A model generated the notes under the pieces. That model was not told the DNA's origin, made no database searches, and saw only the letters and a program-made list of their open reading frames with translations. A program made the translations under genes and the position numbers. Shown here piece after piece: positions 22,462 through 33,130 of a stretch of DNA of 64,000 nt. The DNA lies in contig JACZZP010000013.1 in the NCBI GenBank assembly GCA_015183035.1, positions 1,426,001 to 1,490,000 on the forward strand. The letters run 5' to 3'. The DNA is from Meloidogyne chitwoodi (Eukaryota > Nematoda > Chromadorea > Rhabditida > Meloidogynidae). Positions within the stretch are counted from its first letter, which is position 1. The number at the start of each line of letters is the position of its first letter.

Positions 22462-23941
22462 ATGTCAAACGGAAACGATTCCAATAAAGAAAATTATACA
22501 TCTTTGGAAGATACAAAGGAAAAAGGTAGGTAGACATTAATTTATATTATTTTCTAAATTACAGGAAAAGAGCATAGTGAAGAGATATCAGGATTCAAGG
22601 ACATCAACGAACAAGGTAGAAAATAATTAACAATTTAATGTTGTTTTAATTAAATTGCTATTATTTTCTGCAGGAACTCAAGAGAAAACAAATGAGTATG
22701 GCAAGCACAATTGCGTAGGCGAGAAAAGTAAGTAAAGCATTTTTTTGTTGAATAAAAAATACATCAAAATGATGGTCTTTACTTAAGGTGATGCGATCGA
22801 TGATTTGAGTTCCGGGGAATTAGAAGAAATCAGGGCATTTATGAAAGAGCAAAAAAAGAAGAAAGAAGCGGCATGTGCAAGACGCCAACGCTCAATTACT
22901 TCCTCGAGTTCAGGAAAATCAGGATGTCAACCACCAATGCCAAAGAAGGCGAAGGCAGGAATAAAAAATGTTTTTATAATTTTAATTATATTACTTTTAT
23001 AAATTTCAGAAACCGGAACATGTAATCAACGAAGATAAGTGGTCCAAAATACTGAATTATGCTGATGAATTTGAGTCAGATGAACCGGAGGAGGATGATA
23101 TTATAGATCTTGGAGATGATGAGGCAGATTATAAACGTCTAGAAGAAAGTACGTTTTAAATATTTGATTAAATTAAAATATATAGGGAATGAACGCTCTT
23201 ATAAATTGGTGCCACAACAACTTCTAAATCAGGCTGAATTGTTAAAGAAGTCTAGAAAAGCTATATTTATTCATTTCTGCAACAAATGTAAGGAGAATCA
23301 GTTGAAGAAAGAACAAGAATATCTTTTCAAGGCCGGTGAAGGAGGGACCTTTGTATTAAAAATAGAGTTATGTGGTGATGATCTTGATAAAAATATCATG
23401 CTCGCAGATTACTACAATCGAAGCCTTGGTAAAATAAGAAATAGTGATTTAAAATTAATATATTTAGGGGCTATAACTAAAGGACGTGGAAAACAACTTG
23501 GAGAAGGAAGTTCGCAAACAAAACTAGCATTTGAAAAAGGTATCTTACACATGAAGTCAAAAACATTTTTTTAGTGGCAGGGGTCATGTACTACAAGCTC
23601 GGAGAAAGCTGTCAAAATGAAGCGGACAAGAAGCTTCTTAAATTGAAATATGTGTGGATTTTGTATCAGGTAAACTAAATATAATAATATAATAATATAT
23701 TTTATTTAAGTGTGCCAAGTGCGAACAATTACAAAAAAGCCAGGCACGTGATTTGTTTCTTCATAAGAATGGAGTTTCTGTTGAACTGGGTTTTATTTAT
23801 GAGCTTCACTACATGGTAGTTATAATGTATTAAAAATAAAAAAAATATTTAAAGTGTTGCTCGGATTGCAGAATAATGAATCGCGATTACCAATCGCTCA
23901 TCTATAAGAACTTTTGCAACTTCAAGACAAACACAAAATGA
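22462..23941 (+). CDS. Unknown Maverick protein with CxxC zinc-like motifs
   Basis: Nine exons with consistent phase: 22462-22525, 22565-22615, 22674-22727, 22788-22969, 23010-23148, 23186-23539, 23575-23669, 23711-23815 and 23855-23941, about 375 codons. The first third is acidic/polar with a basic KKKKEAACARRQR segment. An acidic stretch (DEPEEDDIIDLGDDEADYK) follows. The last half is folded and has three cysteine pairs: FCNKCKENQ, CAKCEQLQ and CCSDCRIMN. Spacing suggests a zinc-binding fold of a new type, but I cannot name a family. It is the leftmost gene, upstream of the polymerase and spliced like it, so perhaps an early regulator or replication factor. Function unknown. Confidence 0.6.
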
Positions 23942-24158
23942 TTTTGCTTTGATGAAGTATAAAAAAATGTTAAAAAATAATCTAGAATAAAGTGAAAAAC
24001 AAATAATATATGTTTTTTTCAGTAGAATTACTGTTTAATATTTTTATTGTACTTTAATTAAAATCATGTTTAAGAATAAAGGAAATTAAAAGAGGAATAA
24101 AACATGCAACATTGGGATAAGGTTAGATTTATTTTAAAAACGTAATTTTTTAATTAAG

Positions 24159-24748
24159 ATGAACTTTTGGCAAAAAGAAGAGATGAAGCTAATTTTGAAA
24201 GAAAAGTGTACTAAAACAAATGAGAGTGAGAAGGTCCTCAAAGAAAACAAAAAAGTTTCTAAAATGCTAATGTCTGCACTTTACCTTTCAACATTAAGTT
24301 GGCACAAAAAGAATTACCCAGGACTTTCAACTGAACAGATAAATATGTTATTGGCAGAAAATTTAGGAATCATGGGCACTACGGTAATTTAAAATCAAAA
24401 AGTTAAAAAATAAAATTTTAGGAAATGGTTAATTTTATACAACATAATTTATTTGGCCGCTTAGGAGACCCAAACAATGAAATGTGGAAAAAAATTGATA
24501 TGCACACCGTAAACACCCTGGGTCTATTTAACAGACAAAAAAGAGAAGGTAATATTTGTAAATTTAAAGATCAATATTTAAAAGTTAGAATCGCCAATAA
24601 TTATAATGAGAGAAGCAAGTACGTCAACGCAAGGGAATAGTGAAGTGTCATCGAATACTTACAGTGAACCATCTGAAGGTAAATAAACGTAATTTAATTA
24701 TACAAACTAATTTTAGATACAACTAATCAAGAAGATAATACGTGGTAA
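24159..24748 (+). CDS. Small unknown Maverick protein
   Basis: Four probable exons: 24159-24383, 24422-24548, 24589-24678 and 24717-24748. It starts MNFWQKEEMKLILKEKCTKT. The first two exons are helical and charged (LSTLSWHKKNYPGLSTEQIN; MVNFIQHNLFGRLGDPN). The last two encode a Ser/Thr/Glu-rich tail. The alternative of no splicing after 24,548 gives a stop at 24,640. No family recognised. It lies just upstream of the polymerase, spliced like it, and may be an accessory replication protein. Confidence 0.5.
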
Positions 24749-24865
24749 AATAGTGATTTTACAACTCGTAAATTGTAATAAATATAAATATTTATGTTCC
24801 TATTTTTTTCATTCGTTATGTTTTCGAGATATCTGTAAAATTTAATATACTAAAACATTTAATAG

Positions 24866-27800
24866 ATGGCTTATAAACATTCATCCAATGAAATCAAACG
24901 TTTTTATAGGGAGGATTCAGTTGAGCAAATTCAGAGTAAGCGCTTCAAAATTGGGGTTTTCAGGTAACATATAATAAAATAAATAAATTTTTTTTAGAGC
25001 ATCTTTTACTGTAATAAATGCTGAGGAAGCGCCACATGGTAGAGAAGTTTTACTAGAACAACTGATTGATCACTTCTTTGTTCGTGCTTATCGGGCAGCA
25101 GGAGCCACATCACCAAAGTGTTCAATTATAATTCGAAGTTCCGTTCTTGAGAGGCCCATACAAGTACCATATAGAGGTCTTGCGCAAAATACTCCTCAAG
25201 TAGTCATGGAACAGTTCGATACTGTTGATCAAAGTGGGCAAAGAATGGGAAGGCCTTCTATTTATAGTCAACCTATTCACATAGAGGTATTTAGTAGATT
25301 TATATTTAAGCTTATTAATTAAGATTGTTATGGGTCCATCGAATGAAGAGGCTCTTATATTATCGCGGACGGATCGAGAAGGAGGGGGAAGAAAAAGAAG
25401 AGAAATACAGCATGGGATCAATATCAATAATCTAATTCCGGTAAACTTATTTTAATAGAATAAAAAATATTGTTTTTTAGGTGCAAAATGATGATTTGCC
25501 AGCTCCTTATAATAGACATTGTTTGCTATTGGCCGTTCAGCTAAAAATGTTTTATAATGAAAAAGCAAATACTCCTATTTCAAATAAGCAGTTCCAAAGA
25601 TTAACACAAGGTTGTGATAATAAATCAAGACAGAAAAGGTCACTTCTAATAAAAAGTATGCTTATGGAAATGAAAAAACATCGAATTATTTATCCTCTAA
25701 ATGAGAAAAAATACAATGTAGAAGAACATGTACCGCTTGTTCAAAAACTACTTAATCTCAAATATCCAGGGCAATATCGTATTTCTGTTTTTGGAGAATT
25801 TGGAAGAATGAGACCTATTTGGAAAGCAAAAACACGCGCAAAAAATGAAATATGTCTATATTTGAAGGATGAGCATTTTTGGGGCATTAGAAAGCTGAAT
25901 ACTTTATTTGGCTCAAAATATTACTGTCTAGATTGTGAAACAACATATAGATGGAAAATTGAACATCGAGCAAAATGTGTAGCAAAATGCTCACGATGTT
26001 GTGGAATAGGAATAGATTATCCTTGTGAGGAAATTGCAGGATATATTATACAATGTCAGGATTGTAATAACATATTCAGAAATCCAAAATGTTACAAAGA
26101 ACATATTACAAAGAACATTTGTAAACATTTTAATAGGTAAAATTTTGTATAATAAACATAATTTACAAATATATAGATGTTTGGACTGTGGACAAATTTA
26201 TAGAACAAAAAATATAGAGAAACATCAAGAAACATCAGAGGAATCAGATGATACAAGATCTAAGCATAATAAATATGGACATGTTTGTTATTCTCGATTT
26301 TGTGCACTTTGTCACTCAATTCATAGAACGGAGGAGCCTTGTTTTGTGCAGCCAATAGTTTCAAATAAACAAAAAGACTATATTCTGGTAAAATTTTATA
26401 TAAATTAATAATTATTTTTTAGATAATTTTCGATTTTGAATGTACATTAATTTCTCCTACAAATAAAGATGAAGAGTGGGAAAAACTTGGAGTTAAAGAA
26501 AAAAAAGGCCCCCATACTAAGGATGATAATTATCAACTTCACCACGTCAATTGTGTATCGGTTTGTCCATTATTATTTTTTCAAATATAAATTAGGCTTT
26601 ATTACTATGTTCGCGATGTATTTTAAACAACATTTGGAAGACAGAATATTCTTCTAATTGTAATATATGTGGACAAAGAAGTAAGCGCATGAATACATGG
26701 ATAGCAGCAACATATGAAAACCCTCTAGAGGAATTTTTAAACTGGTTAATTTATGGCTTAGGAAAAGAAAGAAGAGTAACTACTTATGCTATATCTCACT
26801 ATGGAGGGTTTGTTAAAACATTTTATAGAAGATGTTTAATTATTTAGGAGATATGATATGCACTTGTTATTGGGTGAATTAATGAAATTAACAGGAATAG
26901 AGCCAAACATCACAAGATCTGGTAAATTAAAAATTATTCCTTCTAAATTTTAAATTTTTAGGAAACAAACTTTACGAAGTTTTGCTTAAAAGAAGGAGAG
27001 GGATATTTCCAAGGATATCTTTTCGTGATTCCTTTAACTGGATGGCTTTAAAGCTTGAACAATTACCAAAAGCTCTTGGACTTGAAATTGATGAAGGAGG
27101 AAAGGCCTTTTTCCCACATGGATGGAACTATAACAAGAATATGAATATACGTTTACCAGGACTTCCCGATCGTCAATATTATTATCCCGAATCAATGGGA
27201 AAAGAGAGGCGTGCAAATTTTGAATCATGGTATGAGGAAAACAAAAATGTTCCTTTCTGTCTTGCTGAGCAGATTGGATCATATTGTGAGCAAGATGTTC
27301 GTATCCTAGCTTACGCAGCTGTAAAATTCCAACAACTTTTTTTGATCTTGCTCCAGATCCTTCAAAAAAAGATGATGTTTTATCTTCGTCTCTTACTTTA
27401 TCTAGTGCCTGCCTTCGTCATTTTTGTGAGTCAAAAATTTTCATTGTAACGTTAATATTATTTTAGGTATTAATTATATGAAGCCTTTGGAAATTGGTAT
27501 AATTCCTGATAATCGTTTGTTTAATTAAAAAAACAAGTCTAAACAACATTTAAGGATATCATAGGGACAGTAATCAATCTGCTATAGGTTTAAAATACCT
27601 GCAATGGTTAAGGTATGAAACAGGTATGGAAGTACAACACCGAGATAGTGCATTGGGGGAGTTCAGACTTCGGCTTTCAAATGGAGAACTTTTAATATTA
27701 GATGGATATGTAAGACGAATGCCAAAGGAACAAGATATTGCAATTGAATTTCTTGGATGTGCATGGCACGGACATAAATGGTATTTCCTTTTATATGAAT

Positions 27801-29807
27801 AAATAAAAAATTTAGTCTTTACAAACCCCATGAGATTTGTTTGAATGGAAAAACAGCACTTTATAATTACGATAAAATGAAAGAACGAAGAAAACATATC
27901 GAAGAAGCAGGATTACTTCCTTTAATGGTTTGGGAATGCACTGTTAGAAAGCAGTTAGAGGAAGACGATGAAATGGCTCTATTTTTCAACGAATTGCCAG
28001 ATATTGGCCCCCTTTTCCCGAGAGATGCATTTCACGTAAATTTGAATAATATATAAAAAACATTTAATATTACAAAGGGTGGAAGAACAGGACCCCAAAG
28101 TTTAAAATGTGATCTTGAAGAAATTGAGCAATCTGAAAAATATGAAATTACATGTTATGATGTAGTGAGTCTCTATCCAGCCGTAAATTTTTATGGGTTC
28201 TATCCTATTGGTAATATTAATATTTAAAAAAGTGTAAAGCATAAATTTAGGTCATCCAGAAGTAATTCAAATTAACAAAGCCGTGGATTGGAGAAGTTCT
28301 GACCAACTATATCCATATCGTGGAATTTTCAAATTATTCATCATACCTCCAGAGGATCTTTATCTTCCTGTCATTCCAGAGAGGATTAATGGAAAACTGG
28401 TAGTATTTTATTTTTAAAGTTATTTAAGTGATTAGATTTTTCATTTATGTCATCAATGCGCAATTGAAGCACCTTCGGGTATATCGTGGCGTTTAGAACA
28501 AAAATACAGTCAAGAACTGGGACGTGATCTATGTACACATGAAGAAAACAAGAGAGGGTATGTAGCAACTGTTTGTACTGTGGAACTTGAACTTGCTTTG
28601 AAGAAAGGGTACCGTGCAACATGGATTTACAGCGTATATCATTGGAATAAATGGACCGACAAGTTACTACGTCCTTACGTACAGGATATGATGAAGCTAA
28701 AAATACAAGCAAGCGGCTGGCCTAATTCTGTTCATGATCCTGAAAATCCTGATAAAGAAAAAAGGCTCAAACAAGATTTTTTAATTCGCAATCAAAAGGA
28801 ATATGGCATAAAACTAGATAAAGAGAAGATTGGACGAAATGAAGGAATGCGGTATATGGCTAAAAGCTGCAATAACTCTTTGTTATTTTATCAAATTATT
28901 TAAATAATTAAATAATTTAGATGGGGGCGATGGGCATTAAGATGTAATCTTTCAAAGGTCAGTAAATAAAAATAAAAATTTTAAGCTTTTTCTAAAGGAT
29001 CTGATTACAAGATCTCCTGTTGAATTATATTCTGTGCTTAATGATCCTAAATTAGAGATTGGAGCGGTTGAAATGCTTGCAAGCGACCTTTTTGCGGTGC
29101 CATATCAATCAAAAAAAGAGTTCGTTCGTCCACATGATAAATACAATATAGCCATAGCTCTTATAACAACAGCAACTGCAAGGGTATTTCTCTATGAATA
29201 CATGGAAAAAATTTTTAATGATCCGGCCTGTAAGCTACTTTATACTGACACAGACAGCTGTTTCTTTGTGCATCCAAAAGGAAAAGCACCACCCTTTTGT
29301 GTAGGAGAAATGCTTGGAATGATGAGCAGAGAGTATGAAAATAATCATATAATTGCTATTTATATTGGAGGTTGCAAACAGGTATAAATTTTTTATTAAA
29401 AGAATATTTTTCTATAGTACGCGATGAAAATGCTAAATGCAAATGGAGAGGTAAAATATACCGTTAAATGTCGTGGATGTTGGGATAGCGCAGATTCTCC
29501 TCTTGATTTCAATCAGCTCAAGGTAAAAAAGTAAAAATTTTAAAAATAAATTTTAGAAAATGGTCAACTCTTATGGTGAAGACCAAGATCCTGTCACACT
29601 AGAAAGAACTCATTTTCGTCCTAATTGGCGAAAAGGAGAAGTCACAACACGTACTCAAAAACGGTAAAATCCAAATTTTATATATTTATAGTTCCTACAA
29701 TTTTTAGTCGCTACGCCCCAATATACGACAAAGGATTCATCGACGATAATCTTGATTGTTACCCATTTGGATATAAAGGAAATTCTATTAAAAATCCTAT
29801 TGAATAA
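24866..29807 (+). pseudogene. Protein-primed DNA polymerase B (pPolB), one frameshift
   Basis: Replicative polymerase of Polintons. Twenty exons: 24866-24963, 24998-25286, 25324-25440, 25481-26136, 26177-26387, 26423-26560, 26596-26807, 26848-26921, 26962-27425, 27467-27514, 27555-27780, 27816-28035, 28078-28210, 28251-28399, 28436-28881, 28921-28957, 28998-29381, 29418-29522, 29557-29663 and 29708-29807. Cys-rich zinc-like pairs occupy exons 4-5. Exonuclease: DFECT (Exo I), SHYGGRYDMHLL (Exo II, usual Asn replaced by Tyr), YCEQD (Exo III). Polymerase: DVVSLYP (A), NNSLWGR (B), YTDTDS (C). A T run at 27,337-27,343 in exon 9 is one base short for continued frame, so the gene is broken there unless it is an assembly error. 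All other exons are open. Start is the first in-frame Met. Confidence 0.88.
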
Positions 29808-29902
29808 AATATTTTTTCATAGCTTTTTTATATATATATTTATTAATCTTTAATGTTATATCTATTATTTTTAAAATATATAAAATATTTTAGGAAATTA
29901 AA

Positions 29903-30578
29903 ATGATTAGCGATCCAGAAATAGGTTACTTATTTTATAATGTTATTTAATATATAATTTTAGAAACAATTTCCGGGCTTTTCACTCGGATGGATATGCA
30001 ACAACAACAAACATACAATTCTCTACCACCAAAAGAGTTAATAGGAAATGAAGGACAAAAAATATTTATTTTCCAATCTCGTCAATGTGGTTTCAGCAAC
30101 AGATTTCCATCAAGCTTCTCTTTATTAGGAATCCAATTCTCAACTATGGAAAAATATTTTGTATGGCAAAAAGCTCGTTATTTTGCAGATTTTGAAATTG
30201 CGGAACATGTTCTTTTACTCAACAATCCTGACCAAATTCATCGTATTGGGTTACGCATTCGAGGGTTTCGTTCTGATGAATGGAATAACGTTAGAGAAAA
30301 GGTAAATCATTACATACATTAAAGATATCCTAAAATATTAGATTATGTACATGGGTCTATGGGCTAAATTCACACAAAATGCGCAACTTTTTTCACAAAT
30401 TCGAGGAACTGGAGATGGGTTTATAGCTGAAGCCTCATCATTTAACAAATATTGGACAAATGGTGTTATGATTTCTGATATACAACGATTAAAGGATCCA
30501 AGTACATGGGATGGAAACAATAAACTAGGAATTTTATTGATGGAACTTCGCCGTGAAATAAATGAAAGCATGTTTTGA
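29903..30578 (+). CDS. NADAR-domain protein in Maverick 1
   Basis: Three exons: 29903-29924, 29964-30301 and 30342-30578, about 198 codons. After a short Gln-rich lead, the product matches the NADAR (YbiA/DUF1768) fold: FSNRFPSSFSLLGIQFSTME, KYFVWQKARYFADFEIAEHV, RGFRSDEWNNVREK, KFTQNAQLFSQIRGTGDGFI and a late WDGNNKLG. The family hydrolyses N-glycosidic bonds; bacterial members remove ADP-ribose from guanine or act on riboflavin intermediates. It sits 95 bp after the polymerase and converges with the TBP gene, their stops 2 bp apart. The frame is intact and includes the conserved YF-QK, W and TGD positions. Activity in this element is unknown; reversal of host ADP-ribosylation is speculation. 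Confidence 0.85.
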
Positions 30579-30580
30579 TT

Positions 30581-31196
30581 TTAATTTTTCATAAAAACAG
30601 ATATTTCGTTATAAATTTTATGATAAATATCATAAATATCTTCTTCTTTTTGTGCACCGGTAATTATACATTTTCCTGTCGTAAAAAGCAAAACTACAAT
30701 TTTAGAATTTTTAATCCTTAAACACATTCCAGGAAATATTTCCTGATTAAAGGAAATATTTGCTGCAAAATTTTCTGAAGGAAAAATTCTTAATGTATCG
30801 TACAAAGCTTAATAAAAATAATATTTAAAATAGAAAATATTTACCTGGTAAATTTAACGTTCTTGGAAATTTAAACGAAGCAACTACGTTTTGTACTTTA
30901 AAAGTATTTATTTGAGTAGATGATGTTTGAACCTTTGAAATTTGCTGACAAAAAATTTTAGTTGCCTCCAGAGCCTGCGCCGAAGATTTAGTTCCAACAC
31001 AAACAAGCCTTCCATTCGAAAATAATAGAGCTGTAGATTTTATAGGTTCAACATTCTTAATAATGAGGGCAGAAAATTTCTTTGGATTATATTTAGCATT
31101 TTCAAGTTGTTTACAAAGAAATTCAAGATTTAAAACAGGATCTTTATTTATTAGAGTGATTGTTGAAACTACATTCTGAATTATTGGTGTATTCAT
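30581..31196 (-). CDS. TATA-binding protein (TBP) homologue in Maverick 1
   Basis: Two exons, 31196-30845 and 30807-30581 (37-bp intron), about 193 codons, essentially just the two-repeat TBP core. Repeat 1: QNVVSTITLINKDPVLNLEF, NAKYNPKKFSALIIKN, STALLFSNGRLVCVGTKSS. Repeat 2: FKVQNVVASFKFPRTLNL, IFPSENFAANISFNQEIFPG, SKIVVLLFTTGKCIITGAQK and EEDIYDIYHKIYNEISVF. Order and spacing follow eukaryotic TBP: the N-V-V opening, YNPKKF, ALIFSSG-type strand, LTGAK-type turn and FPG all occur. It is the only minus-strand gene in the virus-like block. It faces NADAR and is divergent from the ATPase, sharing a 195-bp promoter region with TATA boxes on both strands. The long N-terminal region of host TBP is absent. 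Confidence 0.92.
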
Positions 31197-31391
31197 CTAA
31201 AAAAAACTCATGATGGTTGCCTTATGGGCTTGTTCTATATACCTGTTATTAATATATTCTAATACATCCTTGTTTATCTTTTATATTTAAGAATGTAATG
31301 GAATATATTTTAACAGAGATTATAGCAACAATCCACTAAGCCACACATCATGAGCGAAATTATTATATAAATACCCTATATAAAATTAATA
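31197..31391. promoter_or_regulatory. Divergent promoter region, TBP/ATPase
   Basis: The 195 bp between the two start codons carry ggtatatag on the minus strand (31,243-31,235, about 40 bp upstream of the TBP start) and tatataaata plus ctatataaaa on the plus strand (31,364-31,386, just upstream of the ATPase ATG). It is the head of the intron-poor late block. The boxes resemble those before other late genes. Confidence 0.6.
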
Positions 31392-32012
31392 ATGAGAAAA
31401 AATAATACAATGTTTGAAGCACCTTTTACAATGATTATTTCAGGGGCTACAGGGAGTGGTAAAACACAATGGCTTCTAAAATTTTTAAAAAATTGTCAAT
31501 TACTTGTAGAGCCTCCACCCAAAAAAATACTTTATTGTTTCGGTGAAATAAATGAAACTATTTTCAAACTTAAAGAAATGGGAATAACAACATATAACGG
31601 GGTCCCGGAGCCTGAGCTTATTAAAAAACATCAACTTCTTGTCCTTGATGACCTAATGCTAAACATCGAAAATGATTTCCTTGACCTGCTTTTCACAAAG
31701 GGCTCTCATAATTGGGGAGTTAGTATTATATTCGTTACTCAGTCCTTATATGGTCGAAATATTAAAACAGCAAGAGCTAATGCACATTATTTACTCTTGA
31801 CAAAAAATCCTCAAGGATTATTACAGGTAAGAACACTAGGTTCTCAACTATTTCCAAAAAGATTAGATTATTTTTTGGAGGCATATCGTGATGCTACATC
31901 TGAGAGATTTTCTTATCTATTGATAAACATGCATCCAAACGCTGACGAACACCTTCGACTATCCTCAAAAATATTTCCCGGAGAAAAAATGTGTATATAT
32001 TTACCGTTATAA
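31392..32012 (+). CDS. Genome-packaging ATPase (A32/FtsK-like)
   Basis: 206 residues, single exon. Walker A is GATGSGKT (about residues 18-25), Walker B is LLVLDDLM (about 87-94), and the following IFVTQSLYGRN is the sensor region seen in poxvirus A32-type and Polinton ATPases. The role is to pump DNA into capsids. It is the first gene of the late block that includes capsid and protease genes. The frame is intact and of usual length for Polintons. Confidence 0.92.
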   Translation: MRKNNTMFEAPFTMIISGATGSGKTQWLLKFLKNCQLLVEPPPKKILYCFGEINETIFKLKEMGITTYNGVPEPELIKKHQLLVLDDLMLNIENDFLDLLFTKGSHNWGVSIIFVTQSLYGRNIKTARANAHYLLLTKNPQGLLQVRTLGSQLFPKRLDYFLEAYRDATSERFSYLLINMHPNADEHLRLSSKIFPGEKMCIYLPL

Positions 32013-32036
32013 ATTAAAAGTATAAATAATTTTATT

Positions 32037-32390
32037 ATGCCATTCAATTACAGCCCTTATATTCGCGAAAATTATCATTTTCTTCAAAAACTTGCAAAAA
32101 CAAAGTCGAATAAAAAGAAAAACGCCCTACTTTTAACTGCTAGTGCCGAACAAATTTTGGCAATTGTAGAAATTTGTGCCAATATTCTGAAACATAATTT
32201 TATTTTAAATAAAAAACAAAGACAAAAACTATCCAATTTTGCTGATTTTTATCGGAAAATTTCAAGAACGAGAACAGAACAAAGTGCGCGAAAACATTTA
32301 CAAGAAGGAGGTAGTCCTGCATTGGCAGCAATACTAGTTCCTATATTAGGAGCCTTAGCCGAACACATTGTGCATAAAATTACAGAATGA
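32037..32390 (+). CDS. Small basic Maverick protein
   Basis: 117 residues, MPFNYSPYIRENYHFLQKLA. It has a Lys-rich segment, then ASAEQILAIVEICANIL and ILNKKQRQKLSNF helices, and a C-terminal hydrophobic segment (SPALAAILVPILGALAEHIV) after a Gly pair. Short basic proteins of this layout are common in Polinton and adintovirus gene sets, where they are suspected core or structural proteins; that assignment is by layout only. A TATA-like agtataaataa lies at 32,019-32,029. It overlaps the next gene by 4 bp (ATGA). Confidence 0.6.
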   Translation: MPFNYSPYIRENYHFLQKLAKTKSNKKKNALLLTASAEQILAIVEICANILKHNFILNKKQRQKLSNFADFYRKISRTRTEQSARKHLQEGGSPALAAILVPILGALAEHIVHKITE

Positions 32391-33130
32391 AGCACACAAA
32401 GAAAATGATAATGGTTCCTGAGAGTGAATATCTTGTTTTGCTTAAAATGATTAAAGGAAAAGAGGATTTTTTACAAACAGAAAAAGCGCAAACTGATAGT
32501 CAACTTAAAGAGACTCTGGATGATCCAAAAATTAGTGAAGAAACAAAAGCTAACAAGTATAATTGGTTGTACAAGCAAAGACGTCAGTTAAAACAAGAAA
32601 TTGAAAATCGTCCTCAAAAGGTAATTATTGAAGAATCAAAAAAAGATGTTACACCTTATTTAGGGAACGCTATATCCCAAAAGCCTGTTTTGGAGGATGA
32701 ACATCAAAAAGCTGAACCTGCTGTGAAAAGATATCCAAAAAGATATAAAGGAATCATTGCAAGACAATATGCAGATGACTTGGAAGAATATGTGAGTAAT
32801 AATAAGAAAAAATTTAAAATTCATGAGGATGGAACGTTTGAAACTCTTGTACCAGGTAGACGTGTTGGTGAAAGTAATTTTAAACATGTTCTTGAATATA
32901 TTACAGGGATGAGAGAAAACAAATCAAAGGGGTTTAATTATCTTTATCGAAGAATTTCTAAAGATCCTCAAATTAAGGAAATGATTCGTATATCTCAAGA
33001 AGAAACAGATGGAAATAGCAGTGATCAAACTGGAGGAGGAAAGAAAAAGAAGAGAACCGTAATAGTAAAAATCCCTCCTATAAATTCGCGAAAAAATAAA
33101 TTTGTACCAAAAATATGGGAAAAACTTTAG
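32387..33130 (+). CDS. Charged Maverick protein, probable core/scaffold
   Basis: 247 residues, starting MKHTKKMIMVPESEYLVLL, very rich in Lys and Glu, with a coiled-coil-like first half. A compact segment follows: EDGTFETLVPGRRVGESNF and LEYITGMRENKSKGFNYLYR. It ends in a basic tail (GGGKKKKRTVIVKIPP). Such a basic tail suits DNA binding. It overlaps the ATPase-side gene by 4 bp and the integrase by 16 bp. Comparable proteins occur at this place in other Polintons. Role inferred only. Confidence 0.55.
   Translation: MKHTKKMIMVPESEYLVLLKMIKGKEDFLQTEKAQTDSQLKETLDDPKISEETKANKYNWLYKQRRQLKQEIENRPQKVIIEESKKDVTPYLGNAISQKPVLEDEHQKAEPAVKRYPKRYKGIIARQYADDLEEYVSNNKKKFKIHEDGTFETLVPGRRVGESNFKHVLEYITGMRENKSKGFNYLYRRISKDPQIKEMIRISQEETDGNSSDQTGGGKKKKRTVIVKIPPINSRKNKFVPKIWEKL

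Noticed and set aside
30338..30571. Minus-strand ORF opposite the NADAR gene
   Set aside because: It is the shadow of the conserved NADAR exon 3 on the other strand.
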